Origin: Bin87 sp965116565
GTDB taxonomy: Bacteria > Chloroflexota > Dehalococcoidia > Lucifugimonadales > UBA3495
Direction: 5' to 3'
Assembly: GCA_965116565.1 (NCBI GenBank)
Contig: OZ220699.1
Coordinates: 3,286,001-3,350,000, forward strand
Length of the DNA: 64,000 nt
Shown here: one piece after another, positions 24,457-32,795 of the stretch
How the letters are laid out: every line of letters begins with the position of its first letter
How positions within the stretch are numbered: position 1 is the first letter of the stretch
Position numbers and translations under genes: made by a program
The notes under the pieces: model-generated
Told to the model about the DNA's origin: nothing
Databases searched by the model: none
What the model saw: only the letters and a program-made list of their open reading frames with translations

Positions 24457-25248
24457 ATGATACGCATGGGAGCGACAGGATCGATAGCCCATCTGGACTT
24501 GTGCAAAGCGTTGGAGACGGTGTTCCGCAGACAGGGAGTCGAGTTCGACTGGGTGCTCTATTCCGGCTACGATGAGATGGTCGACGCGTTCGTGAGGGGA
24601 GAGATCAACCTGGCGTGGAACGGCCCGTTGTCGCACGTGAAGATGCGGCGGGCGATGGAAGACGGCGCGCCCGTGCTCGCGCTGCGGGACGTCGATGTGG
24701 GGTTCACCACTAAGTTCATCGCCCGAGCGGATTCGGACATCGATACGGTGGAGGACCTGCCGGGCAAACGGTTCGCGTTCGCCGCGCGCGACTCCGTGGA
24801 AGCCGGTTTGCTCCCGGTCTATTTCCTCAAGCAGATGGGCATGACCCCATCTCGCTCTCTGGCGGCGGCGGATTTCCACGACCAACGAACCCAGCAGCAC
24901 ACCAACGACCAGATCGACGTGGTCCTTCAGGTGCTGGAGCGGAACTATGACGCCGGCGCCGTCAGCGCGCGGACGCTCGACACGCTGACGGAGCGGCACG
25001 GAATACCGGCTGGCGACCTCAGGGTGTTCTGGAGCAGCCCGGGCTACAGCCACTGCTGCTTCACAGCGCGTCCGGAAGTGGACCCAACCGAGGCGGCGCA
25101 GGTGACGGCGGCGCTGGTGTCCGTGGACGACAGCGACGAAACCGGCCGGGCTGTGCTCAAGGCCGAGGCCTGCGACCGACTGCTGCCCGGCATCGAGGAT
25201 GGATGGGAATTGGTGGAGGCGGCGGCAATAGCGGAAGGACTCATCTGA
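24457..25248 (+). CDS. PhnD-like substrate-binding-fold protein without signal peptide
   Basis: 263 residues. The sequence (GSIAHLDLCKALETVF ... YDEMVDAFVRGEINLAWNGPLSH ... DLPGKRFAFAARDSVEAGLLPVYFL ... QIDVVLQVLERNYDAGAVSARTL) follows the PhnD / SsuA type II periplasmic binding fold used for phosphonates and other oxyanions. It starts directly with the first beta strand and has no signal peptide or lipobox, and no ABC permease or ATPase is nearby. It therefore probably works in the cytoplasm as a ligand binder or enzyme-like protein. It heads a plus-strand run of metabolic genes; the next gene starts 24 nt later. GGAGG precedes ATG 24457. Confidence 0.75.
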   Translation: MIRMGATGSIAHLDLCKALETVFRRQGVEFDWVLYSGYDEMVDAFVRGEINLAWNGPLSHVKMRRAMEDGAPVLALRDVDVGFTTKFIARADSDIDTVEDLPGKRFAFAARDSVEAGLLPVYFLKQMGMTPSRSLAAADFHDQRTQQHTNDQIDVVLQVLERNYDAGAVSARTLDTLTERHGIPAGDLRVFWSSPGYSHCCFTARPEVDPTEAAQVTAALVSVDDSDETGRAVLKAEACDRLLPGIEDGWELVEAAAIAEGLI

Positions 25249-25272
25249 TCGACCGTTCCCGGAGTTGACAAC

Positions 25273-26172
25273 TTGAGTGAGAAGATCGGTTTCATCGGGC
25301 TGGGCCGCATGGGCCTGCCCATGTCCTACAACCTGCTGAGGGCGGGCTACGACCTGACGGTGCATAACCGCAGCCAGGAAAAGGTGCGGCAGATCGCGGA
25401 CGCCGGCGCTTCGGCGGCCGCATCCACCGCCGAGGTTATGGAGAACTGCGACATCGTGCTGGCCTGCCTGCCCGACGTAGCAACCTGCGAGGAGGTGCTG
25501 CTTGGGGACGGCGGTGCGCTGCCCAACGCCCGGTCGGGTCAGATTATCGTCGATCACAGCACCGTGGGCGCGTCCACGTCCAAGGCCTGCGCCGCCATCG
25601 CGGAGGCGCACGGCGCGTTGTTCCTTGACGCCCCCATCAGCGGCGGTACCGAGCGGGCCACCGACGGCACTCTGACCATCATGGTGGGCGGCCCCGATGA
25701 AGCGTACGCTCGCGCCCAGCCCGCCTTCGACGTGATGGGCGCGGTGGTGCGGCACGTTGGCCCCACTGGTTCGGGAACTGCCGCCAAGCTGGTGAACCAA
25801 CTGCTGGTGGGAGTCCACAAGGTGGCAGCGGCGGAGGCAATGCTGCTGGCGGCAAAGTCTGGAGCCGACCCGGCGCTGGTGTTCGAGTTGGTGAACTCAG
25901 GCTGGGGCCAGAGCTTCATCCTGGGACGCAACGCCCCCGCCATGCTGGACCGAGACTTCGAAGGAATCCGGACCCAGCTGCGCGTGTTCCTGAAAGACCT
26001 GGGCCTGATACAGGAAATGGCGAGGGATCTGGAAACGCCAATCCCCGGCGGCGATCTCGCATTCCGGCTGTTCTCCGAGGCCGTTGAGCAGGGCCTTGGC
26101 GATCTGGACGGTGCGGCCATCGTGCTGCCGATGGAAGAGGAAGCCGGATTCCGGATACAGCGCAAATCCTGA
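25273..26172 (+). CDS. Beta-hydroxyacid dehydrogenase (3-hydroxyisobutyrate / tartronate semialdehyde reductase family)
   Basis: 299 residues. The N-terminal Rossmann motif GFIGLGRMGLPMSYNLLRAG, the substrate motif DAPISGGTERATDGTLTIMVGG near residue 120, and the catalytic Lys region GTAAKLVNQLLVG near residue 175 define the family. Members reduce or oxidise 3-hydroxyacids with NAD(P). His-Asn-Arg after the second strand (VHNRS) suggests NADP. I took TTG 25273, which has GGAG at 25261 and fits the family start; there is no ATG in the first codons. The following class IV aminotransferase and lactonase suggest a catabolic route, but the substrate cannot be named. Confidence 0.88.
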   Translation: MSEKIGFIGLGRMGLPMSYNLLRAGYDLTVHNRSQEKVRQIADAGASAAASTAEVMENCDIVLACLPDVATCEEVLLGDGGALPNARSGQIIVDHSTVGASTSKACAAIAEAHGALFLDAPISGGTERATDGTLTIMVGGPDEAYARAQPAFDVMGAVVRHVGPTGSGTAAKLVNQLLVGVHKVAAAEAMLLAAKSGADPALVFELVNSGWGQSFILGRNAPAMLDRDFEGIRTQLRVFLKDLGLIQEMARDLETPIPGGDLAFRLFSEAVEQGLGDLDGAAIVLPMEEEAGFRIQRKS

Positions 26173-26233
26173 TGCGGGTTTCGACCCGCTGCTCACCCCA
26201 ACCACGACTCGAATTTCACGAGGAGCCAACCCA

Positions 26234-27142
26234 ATGCCCGACGAAAAGATCGTGTATTTCAACGGCGTGATGACGCCGGCCAGCCAGGTGGCCTTATCCA
26301 TCTACGACCGGGGGTTCCTGTATGGCGACGCGGTGTTCGACGCCACGCGCACCTTCGGCGGCAAGACGTTCCGGCTGGACCGGCACATCGACCGGCTCTA
26401 CAACTCCCTGAGATACCTGCGGATCGACGTGGAAATGTCCAAGCAGGAGATGACCGAGGCGACGGAGGCGGTGGTGGCGCACAACCACCCGCTGCTGCCC
26501 GCCGGGCAGGATATGTGGGTGATGCAGCGCATCAGCCGCGGCGTCGAGGCGCCGGATCGTGCCGGAGGCCTTGAGCCGACGATCATCATCGAAAGCCACG
26601 CCATACCGTTCGCGGCCCGCGCGCCGCTGTATCGGGACGGCGCCCGCATCAACACGCCGTCGGTGCCGCGCATCCCGCCCCGGTTCCTGAGCCCCCGGGC
26701 CAAGACCCACAACTACCTCAATCTCATCATGGGCGAACTGGAAGCGCACGGCGAGGATCCCGACGCCTGGGCAATCCTGCTGGACGAGTTCGGCAACCTC
26801 ACCGAAGGACGGGGCAGCAACGTATTCCTGGTCAAGGACGGCGTCGCGATGACGCCCAAGTCTCAGTACGTGCTGGAAGGCGTCACCCGCAACCAGACGC
26901 TCGAACTGGCGCAGGGGCTGGGCATCCCCACCATGGAATGCGACCTCGACCTGTACGACGCGTACACCGCTGACGAAGCCTTTTTGACCTCCACCAGCCT
27001 TTGCATCTGCCCGGTCTCGGGAGTCAACGGTTCCCCGGTGGCGGACGGCACAGTCCCCGGACCAGTGACGCACCAGTTGATGACTGCGTTCAGCGACCTG
27101 GTTGGGATGGACTTCGCCGAGCAGTACCTGGCGCACCTCTAA
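26234..27142 (+). CDS. Class IV PLP-dependent aminotransferase (branched-chain / D-amino acid type)
   Basis: 302 residues. The start at ATG 26234 (GAGG upstream) gives the family N-terminus KIVYFNGVMTPASQVALS then IYDRGFLYGDAVFD. The catalytic Lys lies in SPRAKTHNYLNLIMG near residue 157; LLDEFGNLTEGRGSNVFLV and GVTRNQTLELA bind PLP phosphate. The fold is shared by branched-chain aminotransferase IlvE, D-amino-acid aminotransferase and 4-amino-4-deoxychorismate lyase; sequence alone favours an amino-acid transaminase. A small hairpin (GCGGGT-TTCG-ACCCGC, 26174-26189) lies in the 61-bp gap before it. Confidence 0.88.
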   Translation: MPDEKIVYFNGVMTPASQVALSIYDRGFLYGDAVFDATRTFGGKTFRLDRHIDRLYNSLRYLRIDVEMSKQEMTEATEAVVAHNHPLLPAGQDMWVMQRISRGVEAPDRAGGLEPTIIIESHAIPFAARAPLYRDGARINTPSVPRIPPRFLSPRAKTHNYLNLIMGELEAHGEDPDAWAILLDEFGNLTEGRGSNVFLVKDGVAMTPKSQYVLEGVTRNQTLELAQGLGIPTMECDLDLYDAYTADEAFLTSTSLCICPVSGVNGSPVADGTVPGPVTHQLMTAFSDLVGMDFAEQYLAHL

Positions 27143-27177
27143 TTCGATAACACGCTACGCAATGTCGGAGTTTCATC

Positions 27178-28095
27178 ATGGCGGAATATTTGGAAGGGAT
27201 TGTTGAGTCCGGGCAGGAAGCCCAGCAGTTGGCGACCGATTTCGCGTTCACCGAGGGGCCGTTGTGGCATCCGGACGGCTACTGGCTGTTTGTCGATCTG
27301 CGCCGGGAGCCTCCGGTGATCCACCGCATGTCCCCGGCCGGCGGCACCCCCGACATCATCCGGGAGCCCAGCGGCGGCACCAACGGAATGACCTTCGACC
27401 TACAGGGCCGTCTGTTGATGTGCGAAGGCGACAACCGCCGCATCACCAGGATGGAATCTGACGGGACGATCAACGTGGTCGCCGACCGCTGGGACGGCAA
27501 GCGCTTTCATCGGCCCAACGACATCGTGTGCCGCAGCGACGGCAGCATCTATTTCACCAACCCCAGCGGGCGGGTGCCGGAGGAAGATCAGGAGATCGAG
27601 TGGCCGGGCACCATCCACCGCGTGGCTCCGGATGGCTCGGTCGAAATGCTGGCCCACGACATAGACTTCCCCAATGGCATCGCATTCTCGCCCGACGAGG
27701 CAGTGCTCTACGTGTCCAACACCCGCAAACTGGGCGAACGCCCGGACCAGTACTGGGACGGCGAGGTCAAGCAGAACCAGTTCATACAGGCCTATGACGT
27801 GGCCGCGGACGGGTCGCTGAGCAACAGCCGGGTGTTCGGCAGCATGGCGTCGGCCGAGGACGGCGTGCCCGACGGCATGAAGGTGGACGCCGAAGGCCGC
27901 GTGTACTGCACCGGCTCCGGTGGGGTGTGGGTGTTCGATGCCGCCGGCGAACACGTCGGCATCATACGGGTGCCCGAGATCCCGGCCAACTGCGCCTTTG
28001 GCGGGCCGGATTTCCAAACGATGCTGTTCACGGCCCGCACGTCGGTGTACAGCCTGCGCATGACCACTCCGGGCGCGGCGTTGCCCAGGGCATGA
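27178..28095 (+). CDS. SMP-30 / gluconolactonase family lactonase
   Basis: 305 residues. A six-bladed beta-propeller with Ca2+-dependent lactonase activity is expected. Visible landmarks are the metal-binding Glu in FTEGPLWHPDG near residue 25, HRPNDIVCRSDGSIYFTNP around 118, NGIAFSPDEAVLYVSNT around 172, and DGMKVDAEGRVYCTGSGGVWVF near 235. These match SMP-30 / strictosidine-synthase-like lactonases that open sugar-acid lactones. Together with the downstream enolase-superfamily enzyme it could serve a sugar-acid pathway (lactone to acid, then dehydration). GGAG precedes ATG 27178. Confidence 0.9.
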   Translation: MAEYLEGIVESGQEAQQLATDFAFTEGPLWHPDGYWLFVDLRREPPVIHRMSPAGGTPDIIREPSGGTNGMTFDLQGRLLMCEGDNRRITRMESDGTINVVADRWDGKRFHRPNDIVCRSDGSIYFTNPSGRVPEEDQEIEWPGTIHRVAPDGSVEMLAHDIDFPNGIAFSPDEAVLYVSNTRKLGERPDQYWDGEVKQNQFIQAYDVAADGSLSNSRVFGSMASAEDGVPDGMKVDAEGRVYCTGSGGVWVFDAAGEHVGIIRVPEIPANCAFGGPDFQTMLFTARTSVYSLRMTTPGAALPRA

Positions 28096-28110
28096 CCTCA
28101 GGAGAGTCAA

Positions 28111-29241
28111 ATGCGTGAGTTTGATGCAATTGTCATCGGCGTGGGCGGCATGGGGAGCGCCGCCGTATATCACCTGGCGCGGCGCGGCTGGCGCGTTCTG
28201 GGGCTGGAGCAGTACGACATCCCCAACGAGATGGGGTCGTCGCATGGAATCAGCCGGATGATACGGCTGGCCTATCACGAGGACCCGTCGTATGTCCCGC
28301 TGCTGTATCGAGCGTACGAACTTTGGCATCAACTGGAAAACACCGCCGGCGAGAAGCTGCTCGTAACCACCGGGTGCGTTCGCGGCGGTGTGGGCGCGAA
28401 CAAGTTGCTGGAAGGCTCGTTGGCCACCGTTACGGAACACCACCTTCCCTACCGCATGCTCAGCGGGCCGGAGGTCAATCAGGAGTGGCCGGGATACCAA
28501 CTGCCCGAAGACGCCGAGATGTTGTACGAGCAGCAGGGCGGCTTCGTCCTTTCCGAGCGTTGCATCGTGGCGCACGTTGCGGCGGCGATGGACCTGGGAG
28601 CAGAGGTGCACGGGCGCGAGTCCGCGTTGGAATGGGAACCGACGGCCGGCGGCGGCGTCACCGTAACGACGGACAAGGACACCTACTCGGCTCGCCGGTT
28701 GGTCGTCACGGCCGGCGCCTGGGCCGGCAAGGTCGCGCCTCAGGTTGCCGAAAACGCCGTGCCGGAGCGACAGGTGCTGGGATGGTTCGCGCCGTACCGT
28801 CCCGAGCTTTTCAAACCGGAGACCTTCCCCGTATTCGGCATGGAGGTCGAGGAAGGGCGGTTCTACGGCTTTCCGTCCTATGGCATCCCTGGTTTCAAGC
28901 TGGGGATGTTCAACCATTTCCGCGAGCAGGTGGATCCCGACAGCATGGACCGGGAGCCGAACGCGCGCGACGAAGCGGCGTTGCGGCAGTTCACCGAGCG
29001 TTACTTTCCCGAAGCGGCCGGGCCGACGCTGGCATTGAAGACCTGCATGTTCACCAACACGCCGGACGAACACTTCATCATCGACACGCTCGCCGAGCAC
29101 CCGCAGGTGTCGGTGGCAGCGGGCTTCTCCGGCCACGGGTTCAAGTTCAGCAGCGTGGTGGGCGAGATCATGGCCGACCTCGCGGAGCACGGCGCCACCG
29201 AGCACGACATCGGCCTGTTCCGGCTGGGGCGTTTCGGTTAA
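28111..29241 (+). CDS. Sarcosine oxidase / N-methyltryptophan oxidase-like flavoenzyme
   Basis: 376 residues. It oxidises an N-methyl or secondary amine with O2, giving H2O2. The FAD-binding motif VIGVGGMGSAAVYHLARRG opens the protein. SSHGISRMIRLAYHED is diagnostic of monomeric sarcosine oxidase and SolA. The Cys in LKTCMFTNTPDEHFIID near residue 311 is the position of covalent flavin attachment in this group (KTCMYT.TPDE.FIID in sarcosine oxidase), so covalent FAD is predicted. SGHGFKFSSVVGE closes the flavin site. GGAG precedes ATG 28111, 15 nt after the lactonase. Confidence 0.92.
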   Translation: MREFDAIVIGVGGMGSAAVYHLARRGWRVLGLEQYDIPNEMGSSHGISRMIRLAYHEDPSYVPLLYRAYELWHQLENTAGEKLLVTTGCVRGGVGANKLLEGSLATVTEHHLPYRMLSGPEVNQEWPGYQLPEDAEMLYEQQGGFVLSERCIVAHVAAAMDLGAEVHGRESALEWEPTAGGGVTVTTDKDTYSARRLVVTAGAWAGKVAPQVAENAVPERQVLGWFAPYRPELFKPETFPVFGMEVEEGRFYGFPSYGIPGFKLGMFNHFREQVDPDSMDREPNARDEAALRQFTERYFPEAAGPTLALKTCMFTNTPDEHFIIDTLAEHPQVSVAAGFSGHGFKFSSVVGEIMADLAEHGATEHDIGLFRLGRFG

Positions 29242-29273
29242 AGCGTCGGGGCGGTTCCGTAAAGGATCCGGCT

Positions 29274-30116
29274 ATGGAAAATCCATTCGCCAACCCATTT
29301 CCCGGGATGAACCCATATCTGGAATCGTCGCGGCTCTGGCCCGAGGTGCATAACAAGCTGATCGGTGAAATGCACCGTTTCTTGCGGCGCACGCTGCCGT
29401 TTCGGTACACGGTCATCATGGAAGAGCGCATCGGTATTGGTAACGATCCTTCCCGGGATCCACCGGCGCGATACGCTGAGCCGGACCTGTCCATCAGAGG
29501 CGGCAGAATACACGAGCGTGGATCGACGGCCTACCGGACGGAAGGGCGAGTGGCGGCAAGGCTGCCCTGGACGGATGAAGCGGTGCGGGAGTGGTACGTA
29601 ACCATCGGAGAACGAAGCCGGGAAGACCATGACCCGGTGGCGATCGTGGAGTTGCTGTCTCCCAGCAACAAGAGGCCGGGTGGACACGGGCGGAGCCAGT
29701 ATCTGGAGAAGCGGGAGCGCATCATCGCCAGCGGAACCCATCTCGTCGAGATCGACCTGACTCGGGTGGGACGGCCAATGCCCGTATCAGGCTATGACGG
29801 CGACGAGCCTTATCGTCATCTGATCAGTCGGTGGCAAGTTCGTCCCGAAGTGGACTTGTATCCATTCTGGCTGCAATCGCCGATTCCCAACGTTCCGGTG
29901 CCTCTGCTGGAAGGCGACGATGATGCGGTGGTTCCGTTGGGCGACTTGCTGAACGACATGTATCAGCAGGACTATTACGCCAACTACGTGGACTACAACG
30001 ATGACCCGGAGGGGCCGCTGTCAGACGACGACCGCAGGTGGATTGACGGGCTGCTACGCGATAACGGGCTGCGCCCATACGCGAACCGTACGAACACGAC
30101 CGACGAGGACCCTTGA
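29274..30116 (+). CDS. DUF4058 family protein
   Basis: 280 residues. NPFPGMNPYLE near the start, WPEVHNKLIGEMHRFLRRTLP, YAEPDLSIR and VAIVELLSPSNKRPG are the conserved blocks of DUF4058. The family is common in cyanobacteria and Chloroflexota and resembles the Uma2 group in having an Asp ... Glu-Leu-Leu-Ser-Pro core, suggesting a nuclease-like fold, but no function is known. It shares one base with the next gene (TGATG). Its presence between two catabolic enzymes is not explained. Confidence 0.85.
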   Translation: MENPFANPFPGMNPYLESSRLWPEVHNKLIGEMHRFLRRTLPFRYTVIMEERIGIGNDPSRDPPARYAEPDLSIRGGRIHERGSTAYRTEGRVAARLPWTDEAVREWYVTIGERSREDHDPVAIVELLSPSNKRPGGHGRSQYLEKRERIIASGTHLVEIDLTRVGRPMPVSGYDGDEPYRHLISRWQVRPEVDLYPFWLQSPIPNVPVPLLEGDDDAVVPLGDLLNDMYQQDYYANYVDYNDDPEGPLSDDDRRWIDGLLRDNGLRPYANRTNTTDEDP

Positions 30117-31291
30117 TGAAAATCACCGACGTTGAAGCAATCGCCCTGGTATGGCCTGCGCCCGACCGCGATTACTGGACTGCGCTGCGACCCATTGGAC
30201 GAGTCAGCGAACTGCTGGTGCGGGTCCACACCGACTCCGGCTTTTACGGCATCGGCGAGGCGCACGGGGCCGGACAGGGATTCGCCGGCATCTACCGGCA
30301 GGACGCTGATGGCGCGATTCACGCCGACGGCGCGTCGCGGGCGGTGGTTGACCTTCTGAAACCCATGCTGCTGGGCAAGGACCCGGTGGATCACGAACTC
30401 CTGTGGGACGAGATGTTTGGGCTATGCCACCGCATCGGATGGGCCGGCTCAGGCTACGGACGGCCTCAGATCCTGACCGCGCTGGCGGCGGTGGACATCG
30501 CGCTGTGGGACATCAAGGGCAAGGCGGCGAACATGCCGGTGTACAAACTGCTCGGCGGCCACAGCAACACCGCGCCGTGCTACGTGACCGGCGGCTATTA
30601 CCAGGATGGGAAAACCGTGTCCGACCTGGCTCAGGAGTGCGAGACCTACGCGGACATGGGCTACGAGGCCATCAAACTCAAGATCGGGCACGTGAGCCTG
30701 CGGGAAGACTACGAGCGCGTGAGCGCGGTACGCAGCGCCGTCGGCGACGGCATCGACCTGATGGTTGACGTGAACGAGGGTTGGGACGTGGACACGGCAA
30801 TCCGCGGCGCTCGGATGCTGGAACCCCTGAACATCCGCTGGCTGGAGGAGCCGGTGCACTGGTACGACCGCGTCGAGGGGCTGGGCAAGGTCGCGGCGGC
30901 AACCACCATTCCCATCGCGTCGGGTGAAAACGCGGTGCATCGCTGGGACGCCCGCGACCTGATACGCAAAGGCGGCGTCCGCGTCATGCAGTTCGACAGC
31001 ACCCGCAACTGCGGCATCACCGAGTGCCTGCGAATCGCCGGCCTGTGCGCTGCCGAAAACGTGCGGCTCGCTCCACACCACGACCCGCAGGTGCACGGGC
31101 ACATCGTGGCCGGCCTGGAGGTGGGCGAGATCTGCGAGACCTTCCCCACGGCAGACCGCGATCCCATATGGGAGGAGTTGTTCACCGTGCGACCCGAGAT
31201 TTCCGGCGGCAAACTCACGCTGAACGACCTCCCGGGCTGGGGTATCGAACTGGACGAGCGGACGCTGGAACGTCGGGGCGCCTGGGCCTAG
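30116..31291 (+). CDS. Enolase superfamily enzyme, mandelate racemase / muconate lactonizing type
   Basis: 391 residues. The capping domain (KITDVEAIALVW ... LLVRVHTDSGFYGIGEAHG) is followed by the barrel with the KxK catalytic motif (IKLKIG near residue 184), and metal ligands Asp (LMVDVNEGWD), Glu (WLEEPVHW) and Glu (IASGENAVH). A His in LAPHHDPQVHG near residue 322 is the likely general base. This D-E-E pattern with Lys and His is that of the mandelate-racemase subgroup, many of which dehydrate sugar acids. Substrate is not assignable. ATG 30116 overlaps the DUF4058 stop by one base. Expansion of this family is characteristic of SAR202 genomes. Confidence 0.9.
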   Translation: MKITDVEAIALVWPAPDRDYWTALRPIGRVSELLVRVHTDSGFYGIGEAHGAGQGFAGIYRQDADGAIHADGASRAVVDLLKPMLLGKDPVDHELLWDEMFGLCHRIGWAGSGYGRPQILTALAAVDIALWDIKGKAANMPVYKLLGGHSNTAPCYVTGGYYQDGKTVSDLAQECETYADMGYEAIKLKIGHVSLREDYERVSAVRSAVGDGIDLMVDVNEGWDVDTAIRGARMLEPLNIRWLEEPVHWYDRVEGLGKVAAATTIPIASGENAVHRWDARDLIRKGGVRVMQFDSTRNCGITECLRIAGLCAAENVRLAPHHDPQVHGHIVAGLEVGEICETFPTADRDPIWEELFTVRPEISGGKLTLNDLPGWGIELDERTLERRGAWA

Positions 31292-31318
31292 CGCTGATTT
31301 GACGGGCGGCGACGGCCT

Positions 31319-31693
31319 GTGGTCTGGGTACTGGTGGCAGTAGGCGGCGCGGCGGGGTCCGTGCTGCGCTACGCCGCCAACCGGTTGGCCGCCCACTACC
31401 TTGGGCCCGACACGGTGGCTGGGATCTTCGCGGTCAACGTGGTTGGCTCGTTCGCGCTGGGTTTCCTGGCAACTTTCTTCATCCACCGATCCGGCCTTCC
31501 GGTGGAACTGCGTGCCATGGCCACCGTGGGCGTACTGGGCGGATTCACCACGTTCTCCACGCTCGCCTACGACGGCGTGAGGTTGCTGTCCGGCGGCGAG
31601 TACGCCCGAGCCGGAATATCGCTGGCCGCCAACGTGATCATTGGCCTGGCGGCCGCTTGGCTGGGGGTGATAGCCGCCCGCGCAACCGTTTAA
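31319..31693 (+). CDS. crcB: Fluoride channel FluC (CrcB)
   Basis: 124 residues with four membrane helices. GGAAGSVLRYAANR, NVVGSFALGFLATFF and GVLGGFTTFSTLAYDGV are the three conserved blocks of the FluC/CrcB dual-topology fluoride channel; the Phe box and the Thr/Ser track are in the last. It exports toxic fluoride. GTG 31319 is the only start before the first helix, with a weak upstream site. No fluoride riboswitch is seen upstream; the gene follows the enolase-superfamily gene by 27 nt. Confidence 0.92.
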   Translation: MVWVLVAVGGAAGSVLRYAANRLAAHYLGPDTVAGIFAVNVVGSFALGFLATFFIHRSGLPVELRAMATVGVLGGFTTFSTLAYDGVRLLSGGEYARAGISLAANVIIGLAAAWLGVIAARATV

Positions 31694-31728
31694 TTCTCGC
31701 GAGTACCCAACCGGGAAAACTGCCATAG

Positions 31729-32054
31729 TTACCGGGCCGGAAGATCCCAGCGCAGCAGTGGATAGTAGCGGTCGTTCCCGGCCCAGGGGAGCAGTCTGAG
31801 GACGATGGTGTTGGGGAAGGGGACGTCGCCTTTGCGGCGGGTGTCGTCAACGTAGCGGCGGAGATGGACGAAAATTGGGAGGCGGAAGCCGGCATTGACG
31901 ACGCGCTGGATGACGTCGGCGGGTTCGGGGGTTCGGAGGGAGTCCAATCATCGGCGACGGTTCCGGCGATGCGGCGGAGCTTGATGATGGCGAGTTCATG
32001 GGCGAATTGGCGTTTAAGGGCGTTGCCGCGGCGGCAGAGTTGGGAGAGGGTCAT
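31729..32054 (-). pseudogene. Frameshifted small gene, family unrecognised
   Basis: From ATG 32054 the minus strand reads MTLSQLCRRGNALKRQFAHE then IIKLRRIAGTVADDWTP; near position 31935 the good sequence moves to another frame and continues EPADVIQRVVNAGFRLPIFV, YVDDTRRKGDVPFPNTIVLRLLPW and WDLPAR to the stop at 31731-31729. The joined product would be about 108 residues and reads as one coherent globular protein, so a one- or two-base indel in the run of C residues (CCGAACCCCCGAACCC) is the simplest explanation. GAGGT lies upstream of the ATG. I do not know the family. Confidence 0.55.
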
Positions 32055-32212
32055 GGCAGTACCTCGGCGAGGGAGTACCCGGAGAGGGAGTTATTTGCAT
32101 GGATGGACAGGATGGGGACTGGATCAGGATGGTGGCGCCCCGTATCAAGTACGGGGAGACGTCATTTTTGGGAAATCCCGCTCAAATCCGCTCATTTCGT
32201 TTCATTCAAGTA

Positions 32213-32322
32213 GGGCAGGGAGGGGGTGGTGGGGATGAGATGGTGGTGGACTGGGCGGGTTTTGGGGGCGATATGGGTGGTTTTGGCAGGGCAGTGAGAG
32301 GGTTTGGGAGGGGCAGGCCGGG
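32213..32322 (+). other. Three consecutive G-quadruplex motifs
   Basis: Canonical G3+N1-7 runs occur at 32213-32234 (GGG-CA-GGG-A-GGGGG-TGGT-GGGG), 32253-32277 (loops 1, 4 and 6 nt) and 32300-32322 (loops 3, 1 and 6 nt), all on the plus strand within 110 bases. Confidence 0.75.
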
Positions 32323-32392
32323 TCATTGGATGGTTCAAACACCAAGCGATGGCTCCAGCCCGGACGTTCCTTGAACTGCGGCCCGATGAACT

Positions 32393-32435
32393 GCGGCCCG
32401 CTCGTCCTTCGACAGGCTCAGGACGAGCGGGCTGC
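32393..32435. repeat. REP-like palindromic element
   Basis: A 16-bp stem (GCGGCCCGCTCGTCCT / AGGACGAGCGGGCTGC, one G-T pair) encloses TCGACAGGCTC. The core CGTCCTTCGACAGGCTCAGGACG is a dispersed repeat seen in many bacterial genomes; a related copy is at 61547-61570. Confidence 0.8.
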
Positions 32436-32712
32436 GGGAAGGGCCTGCGACGAGGCAAAGTCCTGAAGGGACTGGGATGGTGGTTCGGATTGGGGGATCA
32501 CGTAGTTCGATGGTACATAGTTAAATGGTAAGGATGGGCAGCGGTCAGGGGCAAGGGAGCAGTGTCGTCATGCGTACCCAGTTCGTGGAGGAGTTACACC
32601 AGAACGAATCCCACAGTCGTCGCTCCAGCGCACGCCGGCATGGCAGCAAGCGCAACCGGACCACCCCGATCACGCGAGACGAAACCGGGTGCGCGTGAGG
32701 CGTTTAATCGCA

Positions 32713-32741
32713 TTGCCGGGGGATGGTCCCGGTGATAGAAT
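32713..32741 (+). promoter_or_regulatory. Promoter of the PAC2 gene
   Basis: TTGCCG at 32713-32718, 17-bp spacer, TAGAAT at 32736-32741 with an upstream TG (extended -10: TGATAGAAT). The ATG is at 32796. Confidence 0.55.
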
Positions 32742-32795
32742 ACCGCTCGTTATGTTCAGTCAATTTCCAATATTTTCACCAATGGGGCGATAATA

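Larger units (their letters stand above)
31694..32795. other. Gene-poor region with repeats and a broken gene
   Basis: About 1.1 kb without an intact convincing gene. It holds a frameshifted minus-strand gene (31729-32054), a G-rich stretch with three quadruplex motifs (32213-32322), a 15-bp direct repeat (TGAACTGCGGCCCG at 32372 and again at 32387), a REP-like hairpin (32393-32435) and the promoter of the next gene (32713-32741). A 42-codon frame at 32570-32698 lacks a ribosome-binding site and homology. Accumulated debris rather than a system. Confidence 0.7.

Noticed and set aside
24433..25818. 461-codon minus-strand frame opposite the PhnD-like and dehydrogenase genes
   Set aside because: Crosses two real plus-strand genes and their spacer, with shadow-type composition.
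32570..32698. 42-codon basic open frame
   Set aside because: No ribosome-binding site, no homology visible, and it lies in a stretch of repeats; not reported as a gene.
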